DNA of 64,000 bases from Megalopta genalis (lineage: Eukaryota; Arthropoda; Insecta; Hymenoptera; Halictidae), in the NCBI RefSeq assembly GCF_051020955.1, contig NW_027476112.1, forward strand, positions 186,001-250,000, given 5' to 3'. Numbering within the stretch: the first letter of the stretch is position 1; every line of letters begins with the position of its first letter. Of this stretch, positions 43,801-53,434 are shown piece after piece. Under the pieces are notes generated by a model. The model was not told where the DNA came from, ran no database searches, and saw only the letters and a program-made list of their open reading frames with translations. The position numbers and the translations under genes were made by a program.

Positions 43801-45684
43801 ATCCAAGCGAAAAACATGATTTAGCTTCAAATCAATGCGAAGTAGAAGGCTGATATTCACATCCATGCGAAACAAATGGTTTAGCTTCAAATACTTGTGA
43901 CATACTTGATTTAGCTTCAACAGCATGCGAAACAAACGAGTTAGCTTCAAATCCATTCGAAAGACATGGTGTAGATTCAAATCAGTGCGAAGTAAAAGGC
44001 TTAGCTTCAAATCCATGCGAAGCAAATGGTTTAGCTTCAAATACTTGTGATATACATGATTTAGCTTCAACAGCATGCGAATCAAACGTGATAGCATCAA
44101 ATCCATTTGAAACACATAGTTTAGATTCCAATCTGCGCGAAGTAGAATGCTTATCTTCGAATCCATGCGAAACAAGTGGTTCAGCTTCAAATACTTGTGA
44201 TATACATGGTTTAGCTTCAACAGCATGCAAAACAAACTAGTTAGCATCAAATGCATTCGAAACACATGGTTTAGATTCAAATCAGTGTGAAGTAGAAGGC
44301 TTAGCTTCAAATCCATGCGAAGCAAATGGTATAGCATCAAATACTTGTGACATACTTGATTTAGCTTCAACAGCATGCGAAACAAACGATTTAGCTTCAA
44401 ATCCAAGCGAAAAACATGATTTAGGTTCAAATCAATGCGAATTAGAAGGCTTATCTTCGAATCCATGCGAAACAAATGGTTTACCTTCAAACACCTGCGA
44501 TATACATGGTTTAGCTACAACTGCATACGAAACAAACGAGTTAGCTTTACATCCATGCGAAACACATGATATAGCTCCAAGTCAATGCGAAGTAGACCGT
44601 TTTGCTTCAATTCTATAGGAATCAAATGGTTTAGCTTCAAATACTTGTGATATACATGATCCAGCGTCAACTGCATGCGAAACAAACGAGATAGCTTCCA
44701 ATCCAAGCGAAAAACATGATTTAGCTTCAAATCAATGCGAAGTAAAAAGGCTTATCGTCGAATCCATGCGAAGCAAATGGTTTAGCATCAAATACTTGTG
44801 ATATACATGATACAGCTTAAATTGCATGCGAAACAAACGAGATAGCTTCCAATCCAAGCGAAGAACATGATTTAGTTTCAAATCAATGCGAAGTAGAAGA
44901 CTTATCTTCGAATCCATGCGAAACAAATGGTTTAGCTTCAAACACCTGCGATGTACATGGTTTAGCTTCAACTGCATGCGAAACAAACGAGTTAGCTTTA
45001 CATCCATACGAAACACATGATATAGCTCCAAGTCAATGCGAAGTAGACGGTTTAGCTTCAAATTCCATGCGAATCAAATGGTTTAGCTTCAAACACTTGT
45101 GATATACATGATCCAGTTTCAATTGCATGCGAAACAAACGAGATAGCTTTCCAATCCAAGCGAAAAACATGATTTAGCTACAAATCAATGCGAAGTAGAA
45201 GGCTTATCTTCGAATCCATTGGAAGCAAATGGTTTAGCATCAAATACTTGTGGTATACATGATTTAGATTCAACACCATGCGAAACAAACGATTTAGCTT
45301 CAAATCCATTCGAAAGACATGATTTAGCTTCAAATCAATGCGAAGTAGAATGCTTGTCTTCGAATCCATGCGAAACAAATGGTTTAGCATCAAATACTTG
45401 TGATATACATGATTTAGATTCAACAGCATGCGATACAAACGAGTTAGCTTCAAATCCATTCGAAAGACATGGTTTAGTTTCAAATCAATGCGAAGTAGTA
45501 GGCTGATATTCGGATCCATGCTAAACAAATGGTTTAGCTTCAAATACTTGTGACATACTTGATTTAGCTTCAACAGCATGCGAAACAAACGAGTTAGATT
45601 CAAATCCATGCGAAACACATGATTTAGCTTCAAATCAATGCGAATTAGGAGGCTAATCTTCGAATCCATGCGAAACAAATGGTT

Positions 45685-46880
45685 TACCTTCAAACACCTG
45701 CGATATACATGGTTTAGCTTCAACTGCATGCGAAACAAACGAGTTAGCTTTACATCCATGCGAAACACATGATATAGCTCCAAGTCAATGCGAGGTAGAA
45801 GGCTTATCGTCGAATCCATGCGAAACAAATTGTTTAACTTCAAATACTTGTGATATACATGATTTAGATTCAACTGCATGCAAAACAAACGAGTTAGCTT
45901 GAAATCCAAGCGAAAAACATGATTTAGCTTCAAATCAATGGGAAGTAGAAGACTGATCTTCGAATCCATGCGAAACAAATGGTTTAGCTTCAAATACTTG
46001 TGATATACATGATTTAGCTTCAACAGCATGCGAAACAAACGAGTTAGCTTCAAAGCCATTCGAATCACATGGTTTAGATTCAAATCAGTGCGAAGAGGAA
46101 GGCTTAGCTTCAAATCCATGCGAAGCAAATGGTTTAGCTTCAAATACTTGTGATATACATGATCCAGCTTCAACTGCATGCGAAACAAACAAGATAGCTT
46201 CCAATCCAAGCGAAAAACATGATTTAGCTTCAAATCAATGCGAAGTAGAAGGCTTATCTTCGAAACCATGCGAAGCAAATGGTTTAGCATCAAATACTTG
46301 TGATATACATGATTTAGATTCAACAGCATGCGAAACAAACGAGTTAGCTTCAAATCCATTCGAAAGACATGGTGTAGATTCAAATCAGTGCGAAGTAAAA
46401 GGCTTAGCTTCAAATCCATGCGAAGCAAATGGTTTAGCTTCAAACACCTGCGATATACATGGTTTAGCTTCAACTGCATGCGAAACAAACGAGTTAGCCT
46501 TACATCCATGCGAAACACATGATATAGCTCCAAGTCAATGCGAGGTAGAAGGCTTATCGTCGAATCCATGCGAAACAAATTGTTTAACTTCAAATACTTG
46601 TGATATACATGATTTAGATTCAACTGCATGCAAAACAAACGAGTTAGCTTCAAATCCAAGCGAAAAACATGATTTAGCTTCAAATCAATGGGAAGTAGAA
46701 GACTGATCTTCGAATCCATTCGAAACAAATGGTTTAGCTTCAAATACTTGTGACATACTTGATTTAGCTTCAACAGCATGCGAAACAAACGAGTTAGCTT
46801 CAAAGCCATTCGAATCACATGGTTTAGATTCAAATCAGTGCGAAGAGGAAGGCTTAGCTTCAAATCCATGCGATGCAAAT
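45685..46880 (+). repeat. 750-bp-spaced duplicate segments
   Basis: Segments of about 450 bp beginning near 45,685 and 46,435 match closely. Shared rare variants are aggcttatcgtcgaatccat, gcgaaacaaattgtttaact, gcatgcaaaacaaacgag and caatgggaagtagaagactg. The offset of 750 = 5 x 150. Copies diverge beyond about 46,130 and 46,880. Confidence 0.7.
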
Positions 46881-47407
46881 GGTTTAGCATAAAACACCTG
46901 CGATATACATGGTTTAGCTTCAACTGCATGCGAAACAAACGAGTTAGCTTTACATCCACGCGAAACTCATGATATAGCTCCAAGTCAATGCGAAGTAGAC
47001 GGTGTAGCTTCAATTCCATGGGAATCAAATGGTTTAGCTTCAAATACTTGTGATATACATGATACAGCTTAAATTGCATGCGAAACAAACGAGATAGCTT
47101 CCAATCCAAGCGAAGAACATGATTTAGTTTCAAATCAATGCGAAGTAGAAGGCTTATAATCAAATACTTGTGATATACATGATTTAGGTTCAACAGCATG
47201 CGAAACAAACGAGTTAGCATCAAATCCATTACAAACACATGGTTTAGATTCAAATCAGTGCGAAGTAGAAGGCTTAGCTTCAAATCCATGCGAAGCAAAT
47301 GGTTTAGCATCAAATACTTGTGATATACATGATTTAGATTCAACTGCATGTGAAACAAACAAGTTAGCTTCAAATCCATGCGAAAAACATGATTTAGCTT
47401 CAAATCA

Positions 47408-47470
47408 ATGCGAAATAGAAGTTTTAGCGTCAAATCCATGCCAATCAAACGGATTAGCTTCAAATACTTG
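47408..47470 (+). other. Satellite-derived start fused in frame to retroelement gag
   Basis: An ATG at 47,408-47,410, inside a satellite subunit (aatgcgaaatagaag), opens a frame of 21 satellite codons. The frame runs without a stop across the junction at 47,470/47,471 into gag. The fused frame continues to the stop at 48,254. The satellite strand used here is the basic, serine- and phenylalanine-rich frame, which is normally closed by TGA in subunits 2 and 5. Fusion could be chance (one in three). No promoter is evident upstream. Confidence 0.7.
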
Positions 47471-48769
47471 ATATCGCTCAGCACTCTACGACGTAAACGT
47501 GGCAACATAATCGGCCAAATCACGGCTCTCACAAAGATTCTCGACAACTCGCAAGACCCCAATAATTACAACGAATCCCTCATCACCGAATATCTAGATG
47601 GACTCCGTAAGGCTTGGGAACGATTCGACGACATCCAATTAGACATAGAGATGCTAGATCATTCAGAAGAATCGCGTCGATTCGAAATTCAGGGCTCTTA
47701 TTACGCCGTAACAGCCCGCGCGAAACAAATGATTCGAAACAACGAGCAAATACACACGCGTACCCACTGCCCCGGATCACCATTCACGACGGTTTCGGCC
47801 CCGATGGCCATCAAGCTTCCAGAAATGCGATTACCGACATTCGACGGAACTCTAGAGAATTGGACATCATTTTACGACCTATTCTCATCAATGATCGACC
47901 GCAACGAAGACCTGACCCCTGTTCAAAGGTTACAATATCTTCGATCGACGCTCACGGGGAAGGCTGCCGCGTGCATCCAATCATTACAAACTACAGATGT
48001 AAACTACCTAGATGCAATAGAGACATTAAAGGACAAATTCGACTGCCCACGTAAAACCATCTTACGACACTGCGATGCCATTCGAGACATTCCAACCCTA
48101 TCTAAAGATAGTCCAGAAGCGATCGGGGACCTTCTCGATACCTTAAACCAACATCTGCGCGCATTGAAAAACCTCGGGGAACCGATCGAAACCTGGAATT
48201 CACTCTCGATCTCAATCATCATTTCCAAGGTACATCCCGATACAGTTCTACAATGAGAGCTCACGCTCGCGGACAAAAAGATGCCACCATACACACATCT
48301 AATCAACTTCTTAAGAAAACGCGCAAACTGCTCATCGAATTCAGTCGCCAAATCTAACGCGAATCCGGTAAACCGTCACATTCTACCGACCATGCATACC
48401 AAGAGCCCTATCGCAAGAATTCCGCGGGCACAAACATATTTAACATCAACCCCACAATGTACAAACTGCAACGGCCCACACATGGTGCGCGAGTGCGAAA
48501 CGTTCATTCAGGCCTCTCCCACCACGCGATACAAAACCGTAACCACAAAATCGCTGTGCTACAACTGCTTAAGATCTGGTCACTCCACTCAAACATGTAG
48601 ATCGTCGTTCAACTGCCGTATTTGCAACCAACGGCACAATTCCCTCTTACACCAACAAGGAGACCCAGATAATCGACATTTCAACACTTCGTCGAGTTCA
48701 CCCACACGCGATAAAACCACACCCAGCCAAGATACTTCCGAGCACGAGCAATCATCGATATCGCCATGA
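47471..48769 (+). pseudogene. gag: BEL/Pao gag, broken by a nonsense codon
   Basis: Gag builds the virus-like particle and packages the element RNA. The frame opens at the satellite junction with an N-terminal coiled-coil-like region (RRKRGNIIGQ near its start). A DUF1759-type core follows around 47,815-48,250, with LPTFDGTLENW and YLRSTLTGKAA. Three zinc-binding motifs sit at the C terminus: CX2CX3HX4C from 48,459, a classical CX2CX4HX4C at 48,557-48,598, and a CX2CX3HX4H motif soon after. A TGA at 48,254-48,256 interrupts the frame between core and knuckles; the same frame continues after it. A second in-frame TGA lies at 48,767-48,769. The first residues of gag are missing. Family assignment is firm, function is lost. 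Confidence 0.88.
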
Positions 48770-49642
48770 CTAACTCCTCAAAAGGGGTCAACGGGAACGG
48801 GTATCCAAAATGCCTTCATTGTGGATTCCCATACGAACGAGCTACTCGTGACGGCAATAGTACACACAAAAAACAACTCAAATCAATCAATTCCGTGCCG
48901 GACTCTAATCGACACTTGCTCAACCACCAACTTCATCACGCAAGATCTGTCGAAAAGGCTGGCATTACCTCAAAGGCGGTGTTCAATTCCCGTCGGGGCA
49001 CTCGACTAACTAAACACGGTGGTAAAACATACAGTCAAGGCCACCATTCAATCAAGACTAAACAATTATCATCGAACATTAACGTTTTTAGTCGTCACAA
49101 CCATCGCCACATCAATTCCTAGCGACCAGATCGATCGGACAGTTCTAGAAATCCCAAAAAACCTCAAACTGGCAGATCCGACGTTCCATCGTCCAGCCCC
49201 AATCGACATGCTGTTGGGTGCTGGCACGGCAATATCCATTCTAAGTGTAGGTCAAATCCATCTTTCAAAACCACATCATCCAGACCTATACCTTCAAAAG
49301 ACAATGCTAGGTTGGGTAATCGGGGGGAGCGCACCCTCACTCCAACAAAATCAAAGGGCGTCATGCCACGCCAACATTACTCCCAACACTATGCTACAAT
49401 GCGACCTCACCCGATTTTGGGAATTAGAAGACGGTCCACAAACACGTCACTACTCAGACGCGGAAACGGCGTGCGAGGAAAACTTCAAACACACTATCAC
49501 ACGGAACGTAGAAGGAAGGTACATAGTGGCCCTTCCATTCAACCAACACAAGGCGAAACTGGGGGAATCCAAATCCATAGCCCATAAGCGACTGATGTCC
49601 CTCGAACGAAAATTACGCCGAGATCCAGCATTAACCATCTAA
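48770..49642 (+). pseudogene. pol: BEL/Pao protease and protease-RT linker, broken
   Basis: This part stays in the gag frame. It begins after the TGA at 48,767 and includes an aspartic protease signature, LIDTCSTTNF, with the catalytic Asp codon at 48,911-48,913. A TAA at 49,007-49,009 ends the open stretch inside the protease. Reading then resumes in the same frame with the linker that precedes reverse transcriptase in BEL/Pao elements: LGWVIGGS near 49,309, FWELEDG near 49,415, and a GRYIVALPF-type motif near 49,515. A further TAA at 49,640-49,642 stops the frame just after RRDPALTI. The protease would process the polyprotein, and two nonsense codons make that impossible here. Confidence 0.85.
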
Positions 49643-50646
49643 TACGAGGCGGTTCTCAACGACTATCTTGTCGTTGTCACATGTCACAAGTACCAGACAA
49701 CAATGAGGGATGTTACTTCCCGCACCACGGTGTGATCAAACTCTCCAGTCAAACAACGAAACTCCGCGTGGTTTTCGACGGATCCGCAGCCACCAGCACC
49801 GGTCTGTCCCTCAACGACGCCCTACACACCGGACCCAAATTACAGGACGACCTCCTCTATATCCTGCTTAGATTCCGCACGCATCAGTACGTCATCACCG
49901 GTGACATCGAAAAGATGTACAGGCAGTTCCTGGTCCGTCCAGAGGATAGGAAATACCAACAAACACTCTAGCGTGATGACGACGGCGAAATCAAAACTTA
50001 TAAATTAAACACCGTTACATTCGGATTATCAGCGGCCCCTTACTTAGCTATACGATGCCTAACACAACTGGCAGAGGACGAAGGTCATCGTTTCAACCAC
50101 GCGTCCAACATTATCAAACGGGATTTTTACGTAGACGATCTGCTAACCGGAACCACGACAATAGAAGAGGCCATTTCACTGCGAAATGACCTCACATCGC
50201 TTCTCAACTCGGCAGGACTGCACATGCGACAATGGGCATCGAACGACAGATCTCTATTAGAGGGTCTAACCGAAGAACATATCAACAAACAAATTCACCT
50301 GGGCGACTCCTCCGTCATCCAGACTCTGGGAATAGTCTGGAATTCAACACACGACTCCATCACATACACCGTTAAACCGATCGTTCACACAACTCGTGTC
50401 ACCAAACGTATGATAAGTTCTGAAATAGCAAGGATCTATGACCCACTGGGCTTATTGGGACCAGTTATCATCGTCGCGAAACTCCTTCTACAAGAGCTCT
50501 GGACCCTGAAAATAGACTGGGACGAATCCTTGCCGATGACTATCCACGCGAAATGGCTGCAGTATTACACCAAACTTCCCTTGCTAAACAATGTACGCTT
50601 TCAACCGAAGGTCATCATTTCATCCGCGACCACACTAGAACACATA
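49643..50646 (+). pseudogene. pol: BEL/Pao reverse transcriptase domain, frameshifted and with a nonsense codon
   Basis: The domain copies element RNA into DNA. Relative to the upstream frame it is shifted by a net loss of one base, somewhere in about 49,667-49,680. Visible motifs are HHGVIK, VVFDGSA, the first catalytic Asp in GDIEKMYRQF (codon at 49,903-49,905), TFGLSAAPYLA, and the catalytic FYVDDLL (YVDD at 50,128-50,139). A TAG at 49,969-49,971 interrupts the frame between the catalytic motifs; the frame is otherwise continuous to about 50,646. The connection region includes RIYDPLGLLGP, conserved in this family. The catalytic residues are present, but the enzyme cannot be made as one chain. 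Confidence 0.9.
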
Positions 50647-51254
50647 CGGCGCTTGTGTGTACATTCGATCTTGCAACACTGATGGCGACACACTCGTGGA
50701 ACTTTTTGCATCAAAATCCAGAGTCGCACCATTTAAAACCCAATCGATACCCCGACTCGAATTATGCGGAGCAGTATTACTCGCCGGGCTCATGAACACC
50801 ATCATAATGGCACTACACATACCGGTTGAACACATCCACTTCTGGACAGATTCCACTATAGTCCTTCACGGGCTACATTCCTCCCCTCACTCTTTAAAAA
50901 CCTTTGTAGCGAATCGAGTCGCAGAAATACAATCAACCACAACCATCATGAACTGGCATCATGTCAAATCTTTAGACAATCCAGCTGATTTATTATCACG
51001 AGGTCAAGGAATTGAAGAGTTCGTGCAATCATCCATCTGGCAACACGGGCTGCACTGGCTTCGGCAAGGGTCAACACATTGGCCCCATTGGGAACCAACG
51101 CCACCCGCTGATGATCCAGAGAGTAAGAGAGCAATGTGCATGGCAACAACTCCTGCCACAATCGACACGAGCATCCTCGAACGATACTCATCATGGGAGA
51201 AGCTGGTGCGAGTAATCGCACTATGTCGAAGATGGAAGCCAGGACTGAGGGAGT
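50647..51254 (+). pseudogene. pol: BEL/Pao RNase H and RNase H-integrase linker, damaged
   Basis: The frame changes again at about 50,640-50,650, from the RT frame to that of YGACVYIRS. The segment that carries the first catalytic Asp of this family's RNase H is not recognisable in any frame. A short deletion is the simplest reading. Later catalytic positions are present: Glu in IPRLELCGA (codon 50,759-50,761), Asp in FWTDSTIVL (codon 50,849-50,851), and the C-terminal NPADLLSRG. The linker toward integrase (SSWEKLVRV) follows. Near 51,243-51,255 the frame shifts once more into that of integrase, and the RNase H frame runs on out of register to a stop at 51,347. Confidence 0.85.
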
Positions 51255-52622
51255 TTGACGGTTGCAGAACTCTCACAATCAAGGGCCGTCATTATCAAAT
51301 TATTACAACGAACCTATCTCAAGGCAGAAATAGACAGACTTCAGCGTGAAATCAACCCACACCTAAGCAGCAAACTAGCAAAACTAAACCCATTTCTAAG
51401 CAACTCTCAGAAGCATCCAATTATTCTTCCCAAGTCTCATATCACAACGTGCATTATCATGTCCGAACATAGGAGCCTATTACATGCTGGAGCGCAAACC
51501 ACCCTGTACTCGTTGAGGCGTACATATTGGCCAATAGACGGCAGGAATCAAGTTTGGAAGACAATCCACGGGTGCGTGCGCTGTCGCAGAGCAAACCCTC
51601 CACCCGTGGAATACATCATGGGTAGTCTACCAAGAGAGAGGGTCATAGAGTCACGTCCATTCACCAACGTAGGCGTCGACTACTGCGGTCCGTTTTTCGT
51701 GAAGGAGCGGCAACACCGAAACCGCGGACGCATCAAGGTCTACGTGGCAGTTTTCGTGTGTTTCGCTACAAGGGCCGTTCATCTGGAATTAGTGAGCGAT
51801 TTGACCAGCGAAGCATTCATCGCGGCGTTACAGCGATTCATCGGGAGACGCGGGCTTTGCGCAAATTTATATTCCGACAACGGATCCAATTTCAAGGGGG
51901 CGGCCAATGAATTACGCGAACTCCGAGATTTATTGCGTTCTGACGATCATCGAGAACGGGTCGTAACATTTTTAGCCAAACGAGCCATTAATTGGCACTT
52001 TATACCACCACAAGCACCACATTTCGGGGGTCTGTGGGAAGCCGCGGTGAAATCGTTCAAACATCATTTTAAACGCGTCGTAGGTGTTGAACTGTTCACA
52101 TTCGAAAACCTAAACAACCTAATCATAAACATCGAAGCCATCCTTAATTCGCGACCCCTCACTCCTATATCTTCCGATCCTACCGACCTCCTCACGTTGA
52201 CTCCCGGACATTTCCTGATTGGTGATGCTCTCACGAGCCTACGCGAACGCGATTTGGGGGATACCAATCCAAATCGACTATCCGTATGGCAGCGTATCCA
52301 GCAGCTTAAACAACAGTTCTGGAAGCGTTGGAGCCGGGAATACCTAAACGAATTAACGAGCCGAAATAAATGGACCAGAGAACAACATCCGATCACCGAA
52401 GGTACGCTTGTCCTTCTCCGGGAAGACAACGTGCCCTCGATGCAATGGCCTCTAGGACGCGTCCTCAAAACCCACCCCGGATCCGACGGCATTATTCGAG
52501 CCGTCACAGTGAAGACCGCCACGAACGTGTTCGATCGCAGCGTGAAGAAACTAGTACCCCTATTTCATCAACCGGAGGAGCACCGCCGAAATGAGCATAC
52601 GACATCTATAAACAACCAGTAG
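51255..52622 (+). CDS. pol: BEL/Pao integrase with C-terminal DUF5641-like region, intact frame
   Basis: This is a 455-codon open frame and the only undamaged module of the element. It opens after a TGA at 51,246 and has no ATG of its own at the domain edge, because integrase is normally cut from the Pol polyprotein. Zinc-binding residues are HRSLLH and CVRC. The catalytic triad is Asp in GVDYCGPF (51,678-51,680), Asp in YSDNGSNF (51,876-51,878) and Glu in GGLWEAAVK (52,038-52,040). The second Asp and the Glu are separated by 53 residues, wide compared with retroviral D35E. The C-terminal region (LRERDLGD, WQRIQQLKQQFWKRW, WPLGRV) matches DUF5641-type tails. Integrase inserts the cDNA into the genome; here expression is unlikely. 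Confidence 0.88.
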   Translation: MTVAELSQSRAVIIKLLQRTYLKAEIDRLQREINPHLSSKLAKLNPFLSNSQKHPIILPKSHITTCIIMSEHRSLLHAGAQTTLYSLRRTYWPIDGRNQVWKTIHGCVRCRRANPPPVEYIMGSLPRERVIESRPFTNVGVDYCGPFFVKERQHRNRGRIKVYVAVFVCFATRAVHLELVSDLTSEAFIAALQRFIGRRGLCANLYSDNGSNFKGAANELRELRDLLRSDDHRERVVTFLAKRAINWHFIPPQAPHFGGLWEAAVKSFKHHFKRVVGVELFTFENLNNLIINIEAILNSRPLTPISSDPTDLLTLTPGHFLIGDALTSLRERDLGDTNPNRLSVWQRIQQLKQQFWKRWSREYLNELTSRNKWTREQHPITEGTLVLLREDNVPSMQWPLGRVLKTHPGSDGIIRAVTVKTATNVFDRSVKKLVPLFHQPEEHRRNEHTTSINNQ

Positions 52623-52813
52623 TCAAAGACTCTCACACCGTTCTTCTTGTATAAGTCCGTCATATCGAAGCCTTTTACTGTACTGCATCACTGTAGGTTT
52701 ATCATGTCTATTTAGCCCTTATCTATGTATCGTTCACGAACCTAATCGCACATATAACTTGATCGGGCCGCATCGGCTCAGCTTTCTCTGGGACGAATTC
52801 CCTTTTCCTTCCA

Positions 52814-52828
52814 CCCCCCCCCCCCCCC
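52814..52828 (+). repeat. C15 homopolymer
   Basis: Fifteen consecutive C residues follow ccttttccttcca and precede an A/G tract. Length is uncertain, since homopolymers are error-prone in sequencing and replication. Confidence 0.85.
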
Positions 52829-52842
52829 AAAAGAAGAAAAAA
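52829..52842 (+). promoter_or_regulatory. Candidate polypurine tract
   Basis: The 14-base all-purine stretch aaaagaagaaaaaa lies just before the probable 3' LTR start. In LTR elements such a tract primes plus-strand DNA synthesis immediately upstream of the 3' LTR. Position and composition fit, but without a second LTR the boundary cannot be confirmed. Confidence 0.5.
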
Positions 52843-52849
52843 CATTTAT

Positions 52850-52894
52850 TGACGGGAAAACTCCGACTCAACGAGGCGAGTTCTCCGTCCGTCA
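52850..52894 (+). other. Imperfect stem-loop at the LTR edge
   Basis: The arm tgacgg (52,850-52,855) is the reverse complement of ccgtca (52,889-52,894). The adjoining gaaaactc (52,856-52,863) pairs with gagttctc (52,878-52,885) at 7 of 8 positions. A 3-base bulge and a 14-base loop complete the hairpin. Its role is unknown; it may be fortuitous or part of U3. Confidence 0.5.
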
Positions 52895-53154
52895 ACGAGC
52901 GACGTGCCATTGACAAAAGGTAGCGTCCGTTAGGTTTCTAAGGTCGTAGATGCCATAACTTTCCTTCCGGCAATGAAACCATTTACACCCTTTAAACAAG
53001 GTACGCCTTCATAGGCAGCATTATTTATGACGGGCTAGTACGCATCGCTTCGGTCGCCTTCCAGGGTTTTTTGTACTGCGTGCTACGTCATCTCCGCATC
53101 CCCTTCCATCGCATCAATGTCCGCTCAATTTCCAGTATTCGATCCACGAACCAG

Positions 53155-53190
53155 TATATAAGCTCAAATCCAGATGCAAAGGCCAGTCTT
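53155..53190 (+). promoter_or_regulatory. Probable LTR core promoter (TATA box and initiator)
   Basis: The TATA box tatataag lies at 53,155-53,162. About 28 bases downstream, ccagtctt (53,183-53,190) resembles an arthropod initiator (TCAGT-like). In a full element this promoter would drive genomic RNA from the 5' LTR. Here it sits in the only remaining LTR and points into the satellite on the right. Confidence 0.5.
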
Positions 53191-53434
53191 CACTCGATAG
53201 TGAGCATTACCTTAGTCTTCAAGCAGTCGTCAGTTTCAGTTCATAACATCAATCGTGATCATTCTTGTTTAGTGACACATTCTAAACCAAATATTTGTCC
53301 CTTTCTAATCAAACGGACAAAAATATTGCTCCACTCCGTCGCGCAGCGGACTCGGCTTTACAACCCGAAGGATAATTAACATCGCGGAGTGGCAATATCG
53401 GGTGTGAATACGACGCACCCAAACAAGGTTTACA

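Larger units (their letters stand above)
1..47470 (+). repeat. 150-bp satellite array, left block (5 x 30-bp units)
   Basis: The stretch is a continuous tandem array. Each 150-bp unit contains five 30-bp subunits that begin, in order, aacgag, catgat, gaaggc, aatggt, catgat. Their distinguishing cores are tcaaatccatgcgaaaca, tcaaatcaatgcgaagta, ttcgaatccatgcgaaaca, tcaaatacttgtgatata and tcaacagcatgcgaaaca. I call this reading direction plus. Units differ by point changes and occasional 1-2 bp indels, but the five-subunit order holds with few exceptions from position 1 to the retroelement. GCATGC falls in subunit 5 and TTCGAA in subunit 3, so each recurs about every 150 bp. No non-repetitive sequence interrupts the block. 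Most ATG-to-stop stretches inside it are periodicity artefacts. I know no named satellite with this sequence. Confidence 0.97.
26251..47470 (+). repeat. Satellite block E, more homogeneous units
   Basis: Block E is marked by subunit 1 ending ccattcgaaacacatggt, subunit 2 as ttagattcaaatcagtgcga, and subunit 3 ending ccatgcgaagcaaatgg. Compared with blocks A-D it has few indels. That is why its minus strand carries the longest open frames of the window. Within it lie the 1,949-, 1,050-, 1,889-, 300- and 750-bp duplications listed separately. The block ends abruptly at 47,470 in subunit 4, at caaatacttg, where the BEL/Pao element begins. Confidence 0.85.
52623..52849 (+). other. 3' noncoding region of the BEL/Pao element
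   Basis: Unique sequence lies between the integrase stop and the probable 3' LTR. No env-like frame is present. It ends in a C-run and a purine tract listed separately. I see no other coding or RNA feature in it. Confidence 0.7.
47471..53434 (+). mobile_element. 5'-truncated, degenerate BEL/Pao LTR retrotransposon
   Basis: The element carries, in order, a DUF1759-type gag with zinc knuckles, an aspartic protease, reverse transcriptase with FYVDD, RNase H, an integrase with HHCC and DDE residues, a DUF5641-like C-terminal region, and a probable 3' LTR. This order and the integrase before the 3' LTR without env are typical of BEL/Pao. The 5' LTR, primer-binding site and leader are absent: satellite sequence abuts gag coding directly. 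Base composition is higher in GC and codon use is unlike the satellite around it. The satellite orientation is the same on both sides. No target-site duplication can be recognised because the left end is truncated. Confidence 0.93.
52850..53434 (+). mobile_element. Probable 3' LTR of the BEL/Pao element
   Basis: Unique sequence of about 585 bp begins with TG at 52,850 (tgacggg) and ends with CA at 53,434 (ggtttaca), directly before satellite. A TATA box at 53,155 and a start-like ccagtctt near 53,183 divide it into a U3 of about 330 bp and R-U5 of about 250 bp. The right edge is well placed because satellite begins at ttcaaatcc (53,435). The left edge is an inference from the purine tract; an alternative start is tgtaggttta at 52,692, which would match the terminal taca better but lacks a purine tract. 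There is no 5' LTR to compare with. Confidence 0.55.

Noticed and set aside
1..47470. Many short ORFs on both strands as candidate genes
   Set aside because: They are translations of the same 30-bp repeat in its open frames, start at whichever ATG or TTG the repeat offers, and end at unit variants. No gene-like signal distinguishes them.
47300..47480. 5' LTR or primer-binding site upstream of gag
   Set aside because: The sequence up to 47,470 is plain satellite in phase. Nothing resembles the 3' LTR.
45178..47562. 794-codon minus-strand ORF crossing into the retroelement
   Set aside because: Its first ~31 codons are antisense gag and the rest is satellite. The start lies in the mobile element by chance, so it is not a gene.
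52623..53434. An env gene after integrase
   Set aside because: No frame of adequate length or membrane character exists between the integrase stop and the LTR. The open stretch at 53,071-53,379 lies inside the LTR and has no recognisable domain.
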